DNA from: Bacteroidota bacterium | GTDB taxonomy: Bacteria > Bacteroidota > Bacteroidia > B-17B0 > Aurantibacillaceae | NCBI GenBank assembly: GCA_013288015.1 | Contig: JABDCR010000004.1 | Location: 21,087-85,086 of the forward strand | DNA length: 64,000 bases | Reading direction: 5' to 3' | Shown: positions 55,021-64,000 of the stretch, piece by piece | How the letters are laid out: each line of letters begins with the position of its first letter | How positions within the stretch are numbered: the stretch's first letter is position 1 | The notes under the pieces: generated by a model | The model's database searches: none | Told to the model about the DNA's origin: nothing | Seen by the model: only the letters and a program-made list of their open reading frames with translations | Made by a program: the position numbers and the translations under genes

Positions 55021-57140
55021 TAGCCTAGTGTTAAAACGATTTGAGATCCTCTAGAAAATTTTGTTCCTGCTTCTAATGATTGTTTTTTTACTGCACCAAA
55101 ACCTTGCAGCTTAACATTTAAGCCATTATTTTCTAAAAGAAATAAAGCGTCTTTGGCCGATAAACCTTGTAGGTTTGGTACCATGCCTTTTTTTAATTGC
55201 GTTTCTAAATCAATTCCTTGTAAGGTTATTTTTGTTGAATCAGTGTTACTATTTACAATCCAATTAGATTCGCCTGTCATATTTTTAAACGGAATGTTTA
55301 AATCGGCCAGCACATAATCTAAATCTTGTCTTTTACCTTTAATCATTTCAGGTGCTTTGCTTAGCAAGGGTGTTTTACCTAGATTAATCTCTGTTTGAAA
55401 ATCTAAAGAGCTTGAATAAACTTTTTCAGCTACTTCTTTAAATACGGGTCCTGCTACCAAGGCACCATAATAAGTGCCGTTAGATGGAGAGTTGATAACT
55501 ACAATACAACTATACAATGGCCTTTCTGCCGGAAAATATCCGACAAAAGATGCCTGATAAATGTGACCACCTTGTTTTGTTATATATGAACCACCAACAG
55601 AAATCTGCGCTGTACCTGTTTTGCCTGCCACTTTAAATGCGGTAATGTTTAAACCTTTACCCGAACCTCTTTCAACAACACCTTCTAACATGCGTTTTGC
55701 TTTTTTTACGGTAGATGCTTTTACTATATGCTCATTAATAATTTCGGGCTTATACTTTCTTATTATAACGCCGTTACTAATAACCTCTTTTATAAAACGA
55801 GGTTTTACCATTTGCCCATTATTAGCAATGGCATTATATAATGTAAGCGTTTGTAAAGGGGTAACTAAAACTTCGTATCCATAAGCCATTTGCGGAAGTG
55901 TAAGGCCCGACCAATGTTTATCTTTTACGTTTTTAATAAGTGGTATCCCTTCACCCGGAATGCCTAGGCCAAGTTGTTTACCCAAATTAAAAGTCAATAA
56001 TTTGTCTACAAACTTTTGTGGGTCTTTAGTGTAGTACTTAGTAATAATTTTTGTAGTACCAACGTTCGATGATGTTTCAAAAATTTCCTGTACAGTTAAA
56101 TCCGGTTTTTTTGGAGGATGCGAATCTTTTACTTTTTTATTATAGTACATACACTCACCATTGCCCACATTAAATACATCATCTAAGTCAACATAATCAT
56201 CATCAAGTGCAACTAGTAACGAAGCAAGTTTAAAAGTTGAACCGGGTTCTGTTGGATAACCCATGGCGTAATTCAATCGCTCGCTATACATGCCTGAATC
56301 GGTACGCGTAAGGTTTGCAATGGCACGTATCTCACCGGTTTTTACTTCCATTAAAACAACGCAACCTTGTGCCGCATCATTTTTTACAAGTGCTTTTAAT
56401 AAAGCATTTTCAGCAACGTCTTGTATGTTTACATCAATCGTAGTATAAATATCGTTGCCATCTTTAGGTTCAATTTCATTTTCATCATTAATGGGGCGCC
56501 ACACATCTGCCGCAACTTTTTCCATTAAACGTTTTCCGCTGGTGCCGCGTAAAATAGTATCATAAGCTCCTTCAATGCCAACACGTAAATCGTTACGTGT
56601 ATAACCAATAGTACGTGCTGCTAAAATTTTAAAAGGAAGTTCTCTTTTATTAGTTTGTATATATACTAAGCCCCCACGTTTGCCTTTTTTAAGCAACGGA
56701 AACTTTTTCATCTTTTGTAAATCCCTGTATGAAACATTTCGATGCAACACTACATAACGGTCTTTTGTTTTGCGGGCATCAGCTAATGTTAATTTAAATT
56801 CTTTTTTACTTTTATTAGGAAACATAATAGCTAACTCTTTTGATAATGGACCAACGTATCTGTTAAATGTATCGGGCGTAAGTGCAGGTGCGTTTACATC
56901 CATGCCAACTTCATAGTAGGGTAGGGAGGTTGCTAAAAGATTTTCGTTTACATCAAAAATATTTCCGCGTGATGCTTCAATATTTTCATAAGAGATGGTA
57001 AGTTGTTTAGCTTTCTCGCGCCACGCATCACCTTGCACGTACTGTACTTGCACTATACGGTAAACAATAGAAAGTGCAAACACGCACATAAAAATGTACA
57101 CCAAATAGGTTCTCCACAATATGTCTTTTCTGTTTTCCAA
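55020..57140 (-). CDS. ftsI: septal peptidoglycan transpeptidase FtsI (PBP3) with PASTA domain
   Basis: This 706-residue class B penicillin-binding protein has a signal anchor at about 10-27. A dimerisation region spans about 50-220. The transpeptidase domain has SxxK (GSTFKLAS, about 297-304), SxN (SSN, about 352-354) and KTG (KTGTAQIS, about 503-510). The last 65 residues (VPNLQGLSAKDALFLLENNGLNVKLQ) are a PASTA domain. It cross-links septal peptidoglycan with FtsW. The gene overlaps murE by one base and follows the ftsL-like gene by 3 bp. Confidence 0.95.
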   Translation of the reverse strand: MENRKDILWRTYLVYIFMCVFALSIVYRIVQVQYVQGDAWREKAKQLTISYENIEASRGNIFDVNENLLATSLPYYEVGMDVNAPALTPDTFNRYVGPLSKELAIMFPNKSKKEFKLTLADARKTKDRYVVLHRNVSYRDLQKMKKFPLLKKGKRGGLVYIQTNKRELPFKILAARTIGYTRNDLRVGIEGAYDTILRGTSGKRLMEKVAADVWRPINDENEIEPKDGNDIYTTIDVNIQDVAENALLKALVKNDAAQGCVVLMEVKTGEIRAIANLTRTDSGMYSERLNYAMGYPTEPGSTFKLASLLVALDDDYVDLDDVFNVGNGECMYYNKKVKDSHPPKKPDLTVQEIFETSSNVGTTKIITKYYTKDPQKFVDKLLTFNLGKQLGLGIPGEGIPLIKNVKDKHWSGLTLPQMAYGYEVLVTPLQTLTLYNAIANNGQMVKPRFIKEVISNGVIIRKYKPEIINEHIVKASTVKKAKRMLEGVVERGSGKGLNITAFKVAGKTGTAQISVGGSYITKQGGHIYQASFVGYFPAERPLYSCIVVINSPSNGTYYGALVAGPVFKEVAEKVYSSSLDFQTEINLGKTPLLSKAPEMIKGKRQDLDYVLADLNIPFKNMTGESNWIVNSNTDSTKITLQGIDLETQLKKGMVPNLQGLSAKDALFLLENNGLNVKLQGFGAVKKQSLEAGTKFSRGSQIVLTLG

Positions 57141-57143
57141 TTT

Positions 57144-57599
57144 CTATTCTTGTACTTTGTTTTTATCTGCTGCTACTTTACTTGATGTGTCCACTACAAT
57201 TTTCATAGGTGGTACTATGGGTTCTTTTAATCCTAATTTTTCAACTGATTTTGCTACTTCACTTTGTTTACTCACAAACATTAAATCAGATTTGGTAGAT
57301 ATATACTCACTACGAAAATCTTTTATCTGCGCGTTTAATTTATTTACCTGCCTTACTTTATCATCGGCCCAATAGCCATTAGCTATATATAGTATTGCAA
57401 TAACTGATAGAAATAAAATAAAAGGAATGTGTTTTAGTACGTTATCGTTACTTAAAAAAGTACCACTAAATACCGTGTTTAAAGATTTTACGATACCACT
57501 TTTCTTTTTTCTTGGGGTCGGTGGAGGTGTCACTGAGGTGGGCTTTGCCTCTTCAATAACTGGTTCTTCGTTTTTTATCTCTTTAAATTTGTTTGCCAC
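57144..57599 (-). CDS. FtsL-like divisome protein
   Basis: This 151-residue bitopic protein has a cytosolic N-terminus of about 55 residues rich in Pro and charged residues (KPTSVTPPPTPRKKKS). A transmembrane helix follows (IPFILFLSVIAILYIANGYW, about 60-79), then a coiled-coil-like periplasmic part (VRQVNKLNAQIKDFRSEYISTKSDLMFVSKQSEVAKSVEKLGL). Position between rsmH and ftsI and the topology match FtsL, which is always divergent in sequence. The assignment is by position and architecture. Confidence 0.8.
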   Translation of the reverse strand: MANKFKEIKNEEPVIEEAKPTSVTPPPTPRKKKSGIVKSLNTVFSGTFLSNDNVLKHIPFILFLSVIAILYIANGYWADDKVRQVNKLNAQIKDFRSEYISTKSDLMFVSKQSEVAKSVEKLGLKEPIVPPMKIVVDTSSKVAADKNKVQE

Positions 57600-57618
57600 T
57601 TTTTATTTTAGGGTTGTC

Positions 57619-58518
57619 TTATACTTTTTCTGCTACTCGTAGTTTAGCACTTCGCGACCTACTATTTCTTTCTATCTCCTTGTCGCCAGGTGTTATTGGT
57701 TTTCTTGTTATTAGTTCAAATGGTCTTGCTATGTTTCCGTAAAAATCTTTTACTGCCTCGCCTTCAAAATTTCCACTCTTTATAAAGTTCTTTACTAACC
57801 TGTCTTCTAATGAGTGGTAACTCATTACTACCAACCTTCCACCCACACTTAAAACTTCTAAAGCCTGTTTCAGCATTTCTTTCAACACATCCATTTCATT
57901 GTTTACTTCTATGCGTAATGCTTGAAACACTTTTGCCAAATACTGATGGTCTTTAAACTTTGGTGTACAAGGCGCAATAATATTTTTTAGCTGCTCTGTA
58001 TTTGTAATAGGCTGTGTAATGCGCGCATCTGTAATCAACTTCACTAATTTGTAAGCATTATCAACTTCGCCATAGCTTCTAAAAATTTGTTTGAGTTGAT
58101 TTTCATCATACTCATTCAACACAGTAGCTGCCGTTTTTTTTGAAGACTGATTCATGCGCATATCCAACTCAGCCTCAAAGCGAATAGAGAAACCTCTATC
58201 TGCAATATCAAACTGATGAGATGATACACCTAGGTCAGCCAATATGCCATCTACTTGTTTAACTTCATACATCCTCAAAAAATTCTTCATGTACATAAAG
58301 TTTTGAGGGATGAAAGTCAAACGCTCATCAGCAGGCAAATTGTTAGCAGCATCTTTATCTTGGTCAAAAGCAAATAACTTTCCCTTGGGGCCAAGCTTTT
58401 CTAAAATTACTTTGCTGTGTCCGCCACCACCAAAAGTCACATCTACATAAACGCCGTCGGGCTTAATACGCAAGCCATCTAAACATTCTTTTAAAAGAAC
58501 GGGCTGATGATAATCCAT
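57619..58518 (-). CDS. rsmH: 16S rRNA m4C1402 methyltransferase RsmH
   Basis: This 299-residue enzyme methylates N4 of C1402 in 16S rRNA. Sequence signatures are HQPVLLKECLDGL (about 4-16), YVDVTFGGGGHSKVILEKL (about 24-42), GILADLGVSSHQFD (about 92-105) and the tail 'RNSRSRSAKLRVAEKV'. It is the second gene of the dcw operon, starting right after mraZ with no gap. Confidence 0.97.
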   Translation of the reverse strand: MDYHQPVLLKECLDGLRIKPDGVYVDVTFGGGGHSKVILEKLGPKGKLFAFDQDKDAANNLPADERLTFIPQNFMYMKNFLRMYEVKQVDGILADLGVSSHQFDIADRGFSIRFEAELDMRMNQSSKKTAATVLNEYDENQLKQIFRSYGEVDNAYKLVKLITDARITQPITNTEQLKNIIAPCTPKFKDHQYLAKVFQALRIEVNNEMDVLKEMLKQALEVLSVGGRLVVMSYHSLEDRLVKNFIKSGNFEGEAVKDFYGNIARPFELITRKPITPGDKEIERNSRSRSAKLRVAEKV

Positions 58519-58992
58519 TTAGTCCTTATCATCATTAAAGTCTATCCCCTCAAAAACATCATCTGCTAATTTTGCTATATCAACATCCTGCGATAAGAAG
58601 TTTTCATACATCTTCTTATCCCATATTTCAATAATGTTGTTGCTGCCTAAAACTTTTATATCGCTCTTAATGTCTGCGTATTCTGATAGTGGTTTTGGAA
58701 TTAGTATACGACCGGTGTTATCTGCTTCGCAATTTGTTGCTCCACCGGTAACTCGTCTAATAAAAATGTCTACATCTTTTTTCAGGCGATTTAGCTTGCC
58801 TAATTTTTTGTTCAGCTTATTCCATTCTTCTAAAGGGTAAAGCGCTAAACATTTTTGATGTAGATTTCTGTTTATAACAAATCCTTTGTCAAATATCTCG
58901 GCCATCTGTTTTTTAAGCGTAACAGGGAACATAAAGCGACCTTTTGCGTCCACTTTACACTCAAATTCACCTATTAAACTATTGATAGCCAT
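58519..58992 (-). CDS. mraZ: transcriptional regulator MraZ
   Basis: This 157-residue protein has two AbrB/SpoVT-like domains, marked by GEFECKVDAKGRFMFPVTLK (about 8-27) and CEADNTGRILIPKPLSEYA (about 88-106). MraZ binds direct repeats upstream of its own gene and controls the dcw operon. Here the four 10-bp-spaced repeats lie 37-71 bp before its ATG. It is the first gene of the operon. Confidence 0.95.
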   Translation of the reverse strand: MAINSLIGEFECKVDAKGRFMFPVTLKKQMAEIFDKGFVINRNLHQKCLALYPLEEWNKLNKKLGKLNRLKKDVDIFIRRVTGGATNCEADNTGRILIPKPLSEYADIKSDIKVLGSNNIIEIWDKKMYENFLSQDVDIAKLADDVFEGIDFNDDKD

Positions 58993-59028
58993 TTTATTAT
59001 TGGATTACGACAAAAATAAACAGTTTTT

Positions 59029-59063
59029 ACCACCATTTACCACTTACAACCACTTTTTACCAC
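59029..59063 (-). promoter_or_regulatory. MraZ-box-like operator (four direct repeats)
   Basis: On the minus strand GTGGT occurs four times at exact 10-bp steps: plus-strand ACCAC at 59029, 59039, 59049, 59059. MraZ boxes in other bacteria are TGGGN repeats with 5-nt spacers; this is TGGTN with the same spacing. TATTTTTG (minus strand 59018-59011) could be the -7 box, 18 bp from the ATG. Confidence 0.7.
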
Positions 59064-59230
59064 TTTTGTTGAAAAGTTTTCGGCCTCAACATAATTTTGT
59101 GTAAATAAAAAATCTTTACTTAGTGCTTATAAAAGCCTGTTAAATCAGACTTTTTAAAAGATTAGAAGTTTGTTTTTTTGAAGAAAAGGGATTGGAGAAA
59201 TGAACAGGAAATGAACAATTTGAAAAAAAT

Positions 59231-60052
59231 ATGGAAGAGTTTAAAAAAACCATAGACATAGAAAAAATAATAAAAGACAAAAGCCCTTCTTTACACAAGT
59301 GGTTACCACGTTTTTTAATAAATTATTTGAAACGTAAATTGCACGAACACCGCATAAATGAATGTGTTTGGATTAACCGTGATAAGTTTGGCTATGATTT
59401 TAATGATGCATGTTTAAAATATATAGGTGCTAATGTTACCTGGCAAGGTTTAGAAAACTTACCTGAAACAGGCGGAGTAATTTTAGTGGCTAATCATCCG
59501 CTTGGCGGAATAGATGGGCTTGCCATAATACAAGCCGTTACTCAAAAAAGAAAAGATATACGCTCAACTGTAAACGATATTTTAACTAACCTTACTAATT
59601 TCGAAGACCTTTTTGTTGGTGTAAATAAAGTAGGTACAACGTCAGTAGAAGCCTTAAAAGCTATTGATAATTTCTATGCTTCTAATGGTGTATCCATGGT
59701 TTTTCCTGCGGGTTTGGTTAGTCGTAAACAAAATGGAAAAATTGAAGACCTTGAATGGAAAAAAAGTTTTATAACTAAATCTATTCTATATAATAAACCG
59801 GTGTTGCCTGTTTACGTGGATGGAAAAAATTCCCCTTTCTTTTACAATTTTGCGCTTTGGCGAAAACGTTTAGGTATAAAAGCCAATATTGAAATGTTTT
59901 TTTTGCCCGATGAAATGTTTTCATTAAAAAATAAAAATATAAAATTAAAATTTGGAAAGTTAATAATGCCTGATACATTTGACAGAAGTAAAACACATCA
60001 ACAATGGGCGCAAATTGTTAAAGAAAAGGTGTATAAATTAGAAAAGAATTAA
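59231..60052 (+). CDS. PlsC/OlsB-like acyltransferase
   Basis: This 273-residue protein has the acyltransferase motif VANHPLGGIDGLAI (about 90-103), the substrate motif GTTSVEALKAI, then VFPAGLVSRKQNGKIEDLEWKKSF (about 157-180). It resembles the hemolysin-type, OlsB-like lyso-ornithine/lysophospholipid acyltransferases that transfer acyl chains to membrane lipids. It is divergent from the dcw operon and starts 239 bp upstream of mraZ's start on the other strand. The precise lipid is unknown. Confidence 0.8.
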   Translation: MEEFKKTIDIEKIIKDKSPSLHKWLPRFLINYLKRKLHEHRINECVWINRDKFGYDFNDACLKYIGANVTWQGLENLPETGGVILVANHPLGGIDGLAIIQAVTQKRKDIRSTVNDILTNLTNFEDLFVGVNKVGTTSVEALKAIDNFYASNGVSMVFPAGLVSRKQNGKIEDLEWKKSFITKSILYNKPVLPVYVDGKNSPFFYNFALWRKRLGIKANIEMFFLPDEMFSLKNKNIKLKFGKLIMPDTFDRSKTHQQWAQIVKEKVYKLEKN

Positions 60053-60101
60053 TAATCAGTCTTTAACTCATTGAAACTGAAGTTTTTTAACAGAAAAACC
60101 C

Positions 60102-60132
60102 TTGACTTTATCTGTATATTAGTTTACATTTG
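60102..60132 (+). promoter_or_regulatory. candidate promoter for the giant PKD-repeat gene
   Basis: TTG (60102-60104) and TACATTTG (60125-60132) lie 20 bp apart, matching the Bacteroidota TTG-19..21-TAnnTTTG pattern. The leader would be about 90-100 nt. Confidence 0.55.
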
Positions 60133-60231
60133 GTTCGCTCTAAAAAAGTAAAAAACACTATAAGGCATCAAAAATCCTTAACCGTTTTTTAACTTTCGAT
60201 TAAAAATTTACTTATTTTAATAATGGTAAAT

Positions 60232-63200
60232 ATGTATAAAACAATAAAAGCATTTTATTCCCTTTGTATTTTGGTGTTGTTTTTTGGATTTAACCAAACA
60301 ATTCAAGCACAAGTTCTTAGAGAACAGAGACTAAAATTACCCCCATCAAAAATTAAAAAGGAAGCCAATACTAATCGAGTAAGCCAAAGTGTAAATAATG
60401 TTTTAGCTGGAGTTTGTAATAATTTAGATTTTGAAACCGGAGATTTTACAGGATGGACAGGTGGTATAGGTTACAACCCCGCTACCAATTCACCTTTAGT
60501 TATTACTGGTCCGGCTATAAGTACTTTAGGTAATAATTCACCTGAAACATCTTGTTCTTTTCATACACTTCTTAGTGGAGCTGGTACTGATCCTTATGGT
60601 GGATTCCCTATAGTTGATCCAGGAGGGGGGAATTTTTCGTGCCGTTTAGGAGGCGAACTTTTAAACATAGGCTGCGATGCCTATAATTCAAGTTCTGTAG
60701 TTTATCCTTTGTTAGGAAACCCACCACCACCCAATATAACTACATGTACTTCTAACGACCCTAATGCAAGCAATACTGCAAGCCCTTCATTTTATGAACC
60801 CTGTTCTAATGGCGAAAGCATTCAACAAACGTTTCCTGTAACACAAGCCAACTGTTTATTTTCATATAGTTATGCGGTTGTTATGGCTAATGCACCACAT
60901 AGTGGAGATTCTTGTAACTATTTTCGCGTGGAAGTTTTCGATCATACCGGAGCTTTAATTCCTTGTTTAAGTTATTTTGTTGAAACAGATACTACTGGGC
61001 ATGGCTTAACACCTCCAGGTTTTCAGGCATCGGCGCAAATGGATCAGTTAGGTAATGGAGTCCTTTTTCAGCCATGGACTAAAAACTCATTAAACTTGCA
61101 ACCTTATATTGGTACAAACGTAACAGTAAAATTTACTGCAGCTGGTTGTTGGCTTGGTGGGCATTTTTGTTATGCCTATATAGACTGTTCTTGTGGACCT
61201 CTTCAGTTAGTAGTTCCAAGTGGTCCGGTTTGTGTTGGATTAACTCAAACAATAACTGCTCCGGCCGATGGTTTTGGAGGTAGTTATGCTTGGACAGGGC
61301 CTGGTATAGTAGGTAGTTCAACAACAGGAACTATAACAGCGAATCAACCAGGCACTTATTCAGTAACTATAACTAATCAAAAAGGTTGTTTTTATAAAAT
61401 GGATACAAGCATAACTTTTTATCCTACACCTACTTTAACCGTTAACAGCCCTACTTTATGTACAGGTGGAACAACCACACTTACCGTAAATAGTACAGGA
61501 GCAGGCACAACAACTTATGCATGGAATCCTGTAGCAGGGCTTACTTTTTCTCCGGGCGATAGTGTGGCAACGTTAAACCCCGCCGCAAATGTTACGTACA
61601 ACATTACGGGCACAAGTGCACATGGGTGTACAAATACGGCAGTCGCCAATGTTACGGTAAATAATATTCCACCACCAACTTTTACTGCGCCACCTGTTTG
61701 TAATGGTACATCAACTGTATTTACAACAACAACAACGGCAGCAGTTTATAGTTGGAATTTTGGAGATTTAACAACCCTTGCCGATACATCACATTTGCAA
61801 AATCCAACATACACTTATCCGGGAGCAGGCAATTATGTAGTTAATTTTTCGGTTACTACAGCAGCTGGTTGCCAATCAAGCGTAACACAAACAGTAACAG
61901 TTAACCCAATGCCTTTATTAAGTTTTAATACAGTTCCTGTTTGCGATCAATTACCTGTAACTATAAACAACACAACTCCTGCTCAAGGTACATTCACTCA
62001 ATGGGCATGGACTTTTGGCGATGGAGTAGGAACAAGTATCGCGGTCGCTCCCGGCAGTTATACGTATCCTGCCCCGGGCATTTATACTGTTGTGTTAACA
62101 GCTACAACTTCTACAGGTTGTAGCGGTACAGTAACAGCAACAGCTACGGTGCATCCAAATCCTATAGCTAATGGAAATCTTACTAATGTTTGTTTAGGTA
62201 CAGGTACAGCATTTTCAGATGCTTCAACTATTACAAACCCAGTAGGCATAAATGATCACATTACAACCTGGAACTGGGCTTTTGGAGACGGAGGCACAAG
62301 TGCGCAAGTTTCGCCTACTTATACATATGTAGCTTGTGGCCCTTATACAGTATCTTTAACAGTAACTACTAATTTCAATTGTACCAATACAATTAGTGGA
62401 CCAGATACTGTATTTTGTTTGCCACAAGTAACGGCTCCACCAAGTTTTAGTATTTGTCCAAGCACTCCTGTAGCATCAGCTCAAACAACTTTTACAACAA
62501 CTTGCGCTGCTCCTGCTTGGGGAGCTCCTGCTTCGGTAATATTTGTAAATAATCCAAATCCGGCCAACAATACAACAACACATGGTGGCATCCCTTTAGC
62601 AGATACAGTAGATATAAATTCAATTCCTAATTATACAGCCATTAATCCTAATTTAACTTGCGGTTTATTAGTAGATACTATTTATGGTTATGCAGTAACC
62701 ATTGCTTCTAATAGTGTTGCCTGTATAGGAAATATGCAAACGTTTACTATTAGTGTTTATCCAACGCCAACGGTAACTCCTGTTAGTAGTGTTACAGTTT
62801 GTCCTAACATAATTGTTCCTGCCTTTAACTTTACAGGCTGTCCCGGCACTCCGGCAGAAACATATAGTTGGAGCACAACTGGAAATAATGTTGGTATAGC
62901 AACTCCTAGTCCTGGTCTTGTAATAAATGCTTTTACCAGTCAAAATACCACAGATTTAGTTGCAGTTGGAACAGTAAGCGTAACCCCTTTGGCTAATGGT
63001 TGTTCGGGTCCAGCAACAACGTTTAGTGTTACAGTAAACCCAACACCAAGCATGACGGTAACCTCACCGGCACCTTATTGCCCGGGTGATTTAATTTCTT
63101 CAACAGATTATGCAATTACTACCGACCCTGCCGCGGGTGTTACTTACACATGGACCTCGACTCCTAATATTGGGATGCCTTTAACGGGTACTGGCGCGGC

Positions 63201-64000
63201 GCCTAATGTTGCTTATAATGCTCCTGCTAATGCAACACTGGCAAATATAGTGGGTGTGATTACATATACCCCTTCACTAAGCGGTTGTATTGGTACACCG
63301 ATTACCGAAACTGTTACTATTAAACCAACACCTATTGTTGACCCTGTGCCTCCTGCATTTTATTGTCCGAATGAGGTAACTAATGCCATCAATTTTACTT
63401 GTCAGCCTGCTGGTGGAATTCCTGTATTTACATATACTGTTCCGGGAGGGCTTGGTCAAACTGGCACAGGTAACTTACCATCTTTTACAACTGTTAACGG
63501 AGGCACTACTAATTTAGTAACAACTTTTACGGTTAATGCAACATTAAATAATTGTAAGGGGCCAAATTCTACTTTTAATATTACGGTACATCCAAATCCA
63601 GTAGCCAGCTTTATTTATAAACCAAGAGTGTGTATAGGCAGCCCAATGAATTTTATAGATGAATCAGTAGCTTATAGTGGTTATGCCATTAACTCATGGC
63701 AGTGGGATATGAATGGCGATGGAATTATTGATGAAACAGGACCTACGCCTCAGTATTTATTTCCAACCGTAGGATTAGATTCTGTTAAATTATATGTTGC
63801 AACAAATTCTGTTCCTTCTTGTACAGCGCAAGTAACAGAAGCTGTTTTCGTAAACCCAAAGCCAGTTGCAGATTTTATTGGAGTAAATTTACAAGGTTGC
63901 CCACATCCAACCTTACAAACTGCTTTTACTGACAAATCAACTCCAATAGGACAGATTGCTTCCTGGAACTGGAATTTTGGTAATGGAAACACATCAAATT
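60232..64000 (+). CDS. giant PKD/Ig-repeat surface protein, 3' truncated by window
   Basis: The frame stays open from the ATG at 60232 (MYKTIKAFYSLCILVLFFGF..QAQ; 60223 is an alternative) to the window end, giving about 1256 codons. It is missing from the supplied ORF list. After the signal peptide there is a cysteine-rich N-terminal domain of about 300 residues. Many PKD- and Ig-like repeats follow, with PKD motifs such as WNFGDLTT, WTFGDGVG, WAFGDGGTS, WDMNGDG and WNFGNGN, most followed by Y.YP..G.Y.V. Expected features are T9SS export and a C-terminal sorting domain beyond the window. It is probably an adhesin or gliding-related surface protein. Confidence 0.85.
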   Translation, partial: MYKTIKAFYSLCILVLFFGFNQTIQAQVLREQRLKLPPSKIKKEANTNRVSQSVNNVLAGVCNNLDFETGDFTGWTGGIGYNPATNSPLVITGPAISTLGNNSPETSCSFHTLLSGAGTDPYGGFPIVDPGGGNFSCRLGGELLNIGCDAYNSSSVVYPLLGNPPPPNITTCTSNDPNASNTASPSFYEPCSNGESIQQTFPVTQANCLFSYSYAVVMANAPHSGDSCNYFRVEVFDHTGALIPCLSYFVETDTTGHGLTPPGFQASAQMDQLGNGVLFQPWTKNSLNLQPYIGTNVTVKFTAAGCWLGGHFCYAYIDCSCGPLQLVVPSGPVCVGLTQTITAPADGFGGSYAWTGPGIVGSSTTGTITANQPGTYSVTITNQKGCFYKMDTSITFYPTPTLTVNSPTLCTGGTTTLTVNSTGAGTTTYAWNPVAGLTFSPGDSVATLNPAANVTYNITGTSAHGCTNTAVANVTVNNIPPPTFTAPPVCNGTSTVFTTTTTAAVYSWNFGDLTTLADTSHLQNPTYTYPGAGNYVVNFSVTTAAGCQSSVTQTVTVNPMPLLSFNTVPVCDQLPVTINNTTPAQGTFTQWAWTFGDGVGTSIAVAPGSYTYPAPGIYTVVLTATTSTGCSGTVTATATVHPNPIANGNLTNVCLGTGTAFSDASTITNPVGINDHITTWNWAFGDGGTSAQVSPTYTYVACGPYTVSLTVTTNFNCTNTISGPDTVFCLPQVTAPPSFSICPSTPVASAQTTFTTTCAAPAWGAPASVIFVNNPNPANNTTTHGGIPLADTVDINSIPNYTAINPNLTCGLLVDTIYGYAVTIASNSVACIGNMQTFTISVYPTPTVTPVSSVTVCPNIIVPAFNFTGCPGTPAETYSWSTTGNNVGIATPSPGLVINAFTSQNTTDLVAVGTVSVTPLANGCSGPATTFSVTVNPTPSMTVTSPAPYCPGDLISSTDYAITTDPAAGVTYTWTSTPNIGMPLTGTGAAPNVAYNAPANATLANIVGVITYTPSLSGCIGTPITETVTIKPTPIVDPVPPAFYCPNEVTNAINFTCQPAGGIPVFTYTVPGGLGQTGTGNLPSFTTVNGGTTNLVTTFTVNATLNNCKGPNSTFNITVHPNPVASFIYKPRVCIGSPMNFIDESVAYSGYAINSWQWDMNGDGIIDETGPTPQYLFPTVGLDSVKLYVATNSVPSCTAQVTEAVFVNPKPVADFIGVNLQGCPHPTLQTAFTDKSTPIGQIASWNWNFGNGNTSN

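Overview
The window is AT-rich DNA from the chromosome of a free-living member of the Bacteroidota. The evidence is type IX secretion (T9SS) sorting domains of both the type A and the gliding-motility (type B) kind, an OmpA/PD40 protein, IcmF, TAnnTTTG-type -7 promoter elements, weak or absent Shine-Dalgarno signals, and a dcw cluster in Bacteroidota order. The genus cannot be named from sequence alone. No rRNA, tRNA, CRISPR array, transposase or integrase was seen.

Layout. 0-7.8 kb is a rearranged accessory zone. It holds the tail of a biotin carrier protein, a P-loop kinase, a RidA protein, two genes broken head-to-head at about 2.02 kb, small lipoproteins and unknown proteins, and two short gene cassettes that share both end sequences. 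7.9-16.3 kb holds aconitase, RecQ, an OmpA/PD40 protein and two exported proteins. 16.3-28.5 kb is an accessory island. Small genes (dihydrofolate-reductase-like protein, STAS-like protein, Crp/Fnr regulator with a monooxygenase-like and a cupin protein, methyltransferase, DtxR regulator, glycosyltransferase) are separated by direct repeats that match the 3' end of a primase-like gene at 24.8 kb. That gene and a RepA-like ATPase flank an iteron-like inverted repeat, so the region looks like the remains of one or more replicating mobile elements. 28.5-43.2 kb holds IcmF, secreted T9SS cargo (SGNH esterase, two NIDO-domain paralogues with different sorting domains), a Tim44-like membrane protein, LptF/G, FtsX, QueG and a rhomboid protease.

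43.2-59.1 kb is the division and cell-wall (dcw) cluster on the minus strand: mraZ-rsmH-ftsL-ftsI-murE-mraY-murD-ftsW-murG-murC-ftsQ-ftsA-ftsZ. It ends in a clear terminator after ftsZ and is preceded by four 10-bp-spaced MraZ-box-like repeats. Together these genes make lipid-linked peptidoglycan precursors and build the septal ring. 59.2-64 kb holds a lysophospholipid-type acyltransferase and the first about 1256 codons of a giant PKD-repeat surface protein that runs off the right edge and is missing from the ORF track.

The most interesting material is the repeat-punctuated accessory DNA: twin cassettes at 0.5-1.1 and 7.15-7.7 kb, scattered primase 3' ends across 16-28 kb, and the iteron-like origin candidate at 26 kb.
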